In this document: positions 62,545 to 64,000 of the stretch, piece after piece
How positions within the stretch are numbered: the first letter of the stretch is position 1
Layout of the letters: every line of letters starts with the position of its first letter
DNA from: Alcanivorax sp. DP30
GTDB lineage: Bacteria > Pseudomonadota > Gammaproteobacteria > Pseudomonadales > Alcanivoracaceae
DNA length: 64,000 nucleotides
NCBI RefSeq assembly: GCF_009882945.1
Contig: NZ_WTUY01000005.1
Span: forward strand, 599,863 to 663,862
Direction of reading: 5' to 3'
Notes under the pieces: model-generated
Told to the model about the DNA's origin: nothing
Seen by the model: the letters and a program-made list of their open reading frames with translations, nothing else
The model's database searches: none
Translations under genes and position numbers: made by a program

Positions 62545-63618
62545 TTATTCCGTTTCCTGGCTGCACTCGGGGCGCTGCGGGTCTTGGCTGCAGCGGATGC
62601 GCTTCATGATCGACAGCATGGTGGCGTCATAGTAACCCGTCTCCCGCAACTTGAGCCTTGCTGCGCGCATCATGCTGTCATATTCCTGTTGATTGTGCGC
62701 AGACACTTCGATCCACCACCGCTGGGGGATTTTGTCGGACTCCTTGTTCAGTGCGGTCTGGATGGAGGTAAAACTGTCTGCGGCCACCTCCCGGATCAGG
62801 GAGGCAATGGCTGGCGGGAACTTGTCTGTATGGGCAATCAGTTGGGCGGTGAGTTGCACAATGGGGTAGTTCACGATGCCGCCATCCGGGGACATGCCTT
62901 TGTACAGCTCCAGTACTTCATAGGCAATTAGAGGGGCGGGCAGGATATTGACAGTGCCGTTGTTGAACAGGTTGGGTGCGGTTGCCAGGGTAGTAGAAAC
63001 CGGTGCTGCGCCAATATGGGTGACCAGTTTCGATTGTCCCGGATCAAAATCCAGTACCGCCACTTTCTTACCTGCGGCCTGGGCAAGAGAGTTAAGGCGC
63101 TTGTCGTCCACAAAGAGATAAGCTGCACCGGCAGGGGCAACGGCGAGAGTCTGGTACTTGTTGCTGACCATGTGTTCACCCAGATTGGGATGGGCAAGGG
63201 TGCGCAACAAGGTTTTCATGTGTTCGAGATCGGGCAGGCCGCCGATGGCGTCAATGGTGCCGGTGAAACGGTTGAACTGGCGAGCGCGGAAGCCGCTCAT
63301 CAGCGCTGCATCGCAATGGCCGTTTTTCAAAGACGCAACCATGACGCCTTCGTTGGTGAAGGCTTCAAGGGATATGTCGATGTTATAGCGCAGCAGATCC
63401 AGGCGCAGATTGGTGGCGCCATTGAAAACCGGGCCGGACTGGCCAGAGAGGTCCCACAGGCAGATATGGCGTTTTAAGGGTTCGCCATCTTTCAGCCCCA
63501 TTTCTGCTCGAGCGGCCTGCAACTGTTTCTCCTGACTCTCAGTGAGGGCGAGAGCCCAGCTGTTGGCGCTCAGCAGGGTGAAAATAAATGCAATCAATAA
63601 TGTGTGTGGCGAAGCCAT
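62545..63618 (-). CDS. TRAP/TPAT-type solute-binding protein, paralog 4 (long form, short linker)
   Basis: Secreted protein of 357 residues, signal peptide to about residue 22, then a helical segment of about 30 residues (ESQEKQLQAARAEMGLKDGE) and the binding domain starting LKRHICLWDLSGQ. Family blocks include KNGHCDAALMSGFRARQFNRF, AVAPAGAAYLFVDDKRL, YEVLELYKGMSPDGGIVNYPI and IRCSQDPQRPEC. The EDLKAG motif is changed to ASLKNG, so ligand preference may differ. It is the middle gene of the tandem run at the right end. Confidence 0.82.
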   Translation of the reverse strand: MASPHTLLIAFIFTLLSANSWALALTESQEKQLQAARAEMGLKDGEPLKRHICLWDLSGQSGPVFNGATNLRLDLLRYNIDISLEAFTNEGVMVASLKNGHCDAALMSGFRARQFNRFTGTIDAIGGLPDLEHMKTLLRTLAHPNLGEHMVSNKYQTLAVAPAGAAYLFVDDKRLNSLAQAAGKKVAVLDFDPGQSKLVTHIGAAPVSTTLATAPNLFNNGTVNILPAPLIAYEVLELYKGMSPDGGIVNYPIVQLTAQLIAHTDKFPPAIASLIREVAADSFTSIQTALNKESDKIPQRWWIEVSAHNQQEYDSMMRAARLKLRETGYYDATMLSIMKRIRCSQDPQRPECSQETE

Positions 63619-63744
63619 GGATGTTCCTTCACGTTCATGTGGTTCGCTTATAACATTGAAAAAACGGTGAAAGTTTTATCTCTTGTATGACAATTGTACG
63701 CTGCGCCGGGATTGGCGCAGCGGGCATGTTCCGGAAAGAGGGGC

Positions 63745-64000
63745 TTACTGGCTGCACTCTGCTCTGGCGGGATCGAATTTACAGCGGATTTTACGCTGCA
63801 GGGTGAGCATGTCAGCACTGTAGTACTGGCGATCTTTCAGTGCATTACGGGCTTCCTGCATCATCACTTCGTATTCCTGTTTGTCCTTGTCGGGAATCGG
63901 AATCATCCATTTGGCCGGAACCCGGTCGGTTTCCTGTTTCAGTCGTGCCATGACTTGCGGATACGCTTCGAAGGAAGCTTCGCGAATCAGTTGGGCCACT
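63745..64000 (-). CDS. TRAP/TPAT-type solute-binding protein, paralog 5 (partial C-terminus)
   Basis: The last 84 or so residues of a fifth paralog; its start lies beyond the right edge. AQLIREASFEAYPQVMARLK, the PAKWMIPIPDKDKQEYEVMM block, YYSADMLTLQRKIRCKFD and a final RAEC are near-identical to paralog 3, pointing to recent duplication. More copies may follow outside the window. Confidence 0.8.
   Translation of the reverse strand, partial: VAQLIREASFEAYPQVMARLKQETDRVPAKWMIPIPDKDKQEYEVMMQEARNALKDRQYYSADMLTLQRKIRCKFDPARAECSQ

Overview
This 64 kb window looks like a contiguous piece of the chromosome of a marine gammaproteobacterium, most likely a relative of Alcanivorax. The evidence is the gene content and order: fabA-fabB, the ccmF-G-H-I end of System I cytochrome c maturation, the 4.5S RNA-dnaX-ybaB-recR block, Na+-pumping oxaloacetate decarboxylase, several acyl-CoA dehydrogenases, and an expanded set of TRAP-like binding proteins. 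The genus is inferred from general resemblance and was not checked. GC content is moderately high except in a few stretches. I see no phage, insertion sequence or CRISPR array.

Layout. 0-6.5 kb: the start of a response regulator, a GlxA-type AraC regulator divergent from a large acyl-CoA dehydrogenase, a porin, then fabB/fabA. 6.9-11.8 kb: ccmF-G-H-I and adk. 11.9-14.05 kb: a gene-poor stretch with two copies of a 100-bp dispersed repeat flanking an H1-like, Lys/Ala-rich nucleoid protein. 14.2-15.3 kb: bfd and bfr with Fur-like sites, then tRNA-Arg with a clear promoter and terminator. 15.6-23.8 kb: oadGAB, pyrC with a COG0523 GTPase, an SMR efflux protein and a large CoA hydrolase/transferase. 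23.8-33.4 kb: a compact padR-DUF1853-DUF2804-DUF4282 operon, an unknown gene, a YbjN/2OG-oxygenase/Gly-rich secreted protein group, a sigma-32-driven small heat-shock protein, a membrane stress-type protein and GAPDH. 33.5-38.1 kb: 4.5S RNA, dnaX (with a programmed frameshift site), ybaB, recR and an acyl-CoA dehydrogenase.

38.3-49.5 kb holds the first notable system. An AraC regulator is divergent from a tightly overlapping operon of GNAT, GH3-type adenylating enzyme, second GNAT, CAT/condensation-like acyltransferase, RND adaptor and RND pump. It reads like a small carrier-free pathway that makes and exports an acyl conjugate. I do not recognise it as a described system; the product is unknown.

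49.6-54.9 kb is housekeeping (gpmA, rnd, ycgL, ycgN, HIT, methyltransferase, PilZ), with a 50-aa membrane protein just upstream of the PilZ gene. 54.9-64 kb, plus an outlier at 38.3 kb, holds the second notable system: a TPAT-like TRAP transporter. It has a 775-aa permease with an unusual extracytoplasmic loop, a TatT-like lipoprotein, and five paralogous secreted binding proteins of two architectures, four of them in one cluster with a ubiB-type kinase gene among them. One permease with many binding proteins suggests a shared import route for several, possibly hydrophobic, ligands.
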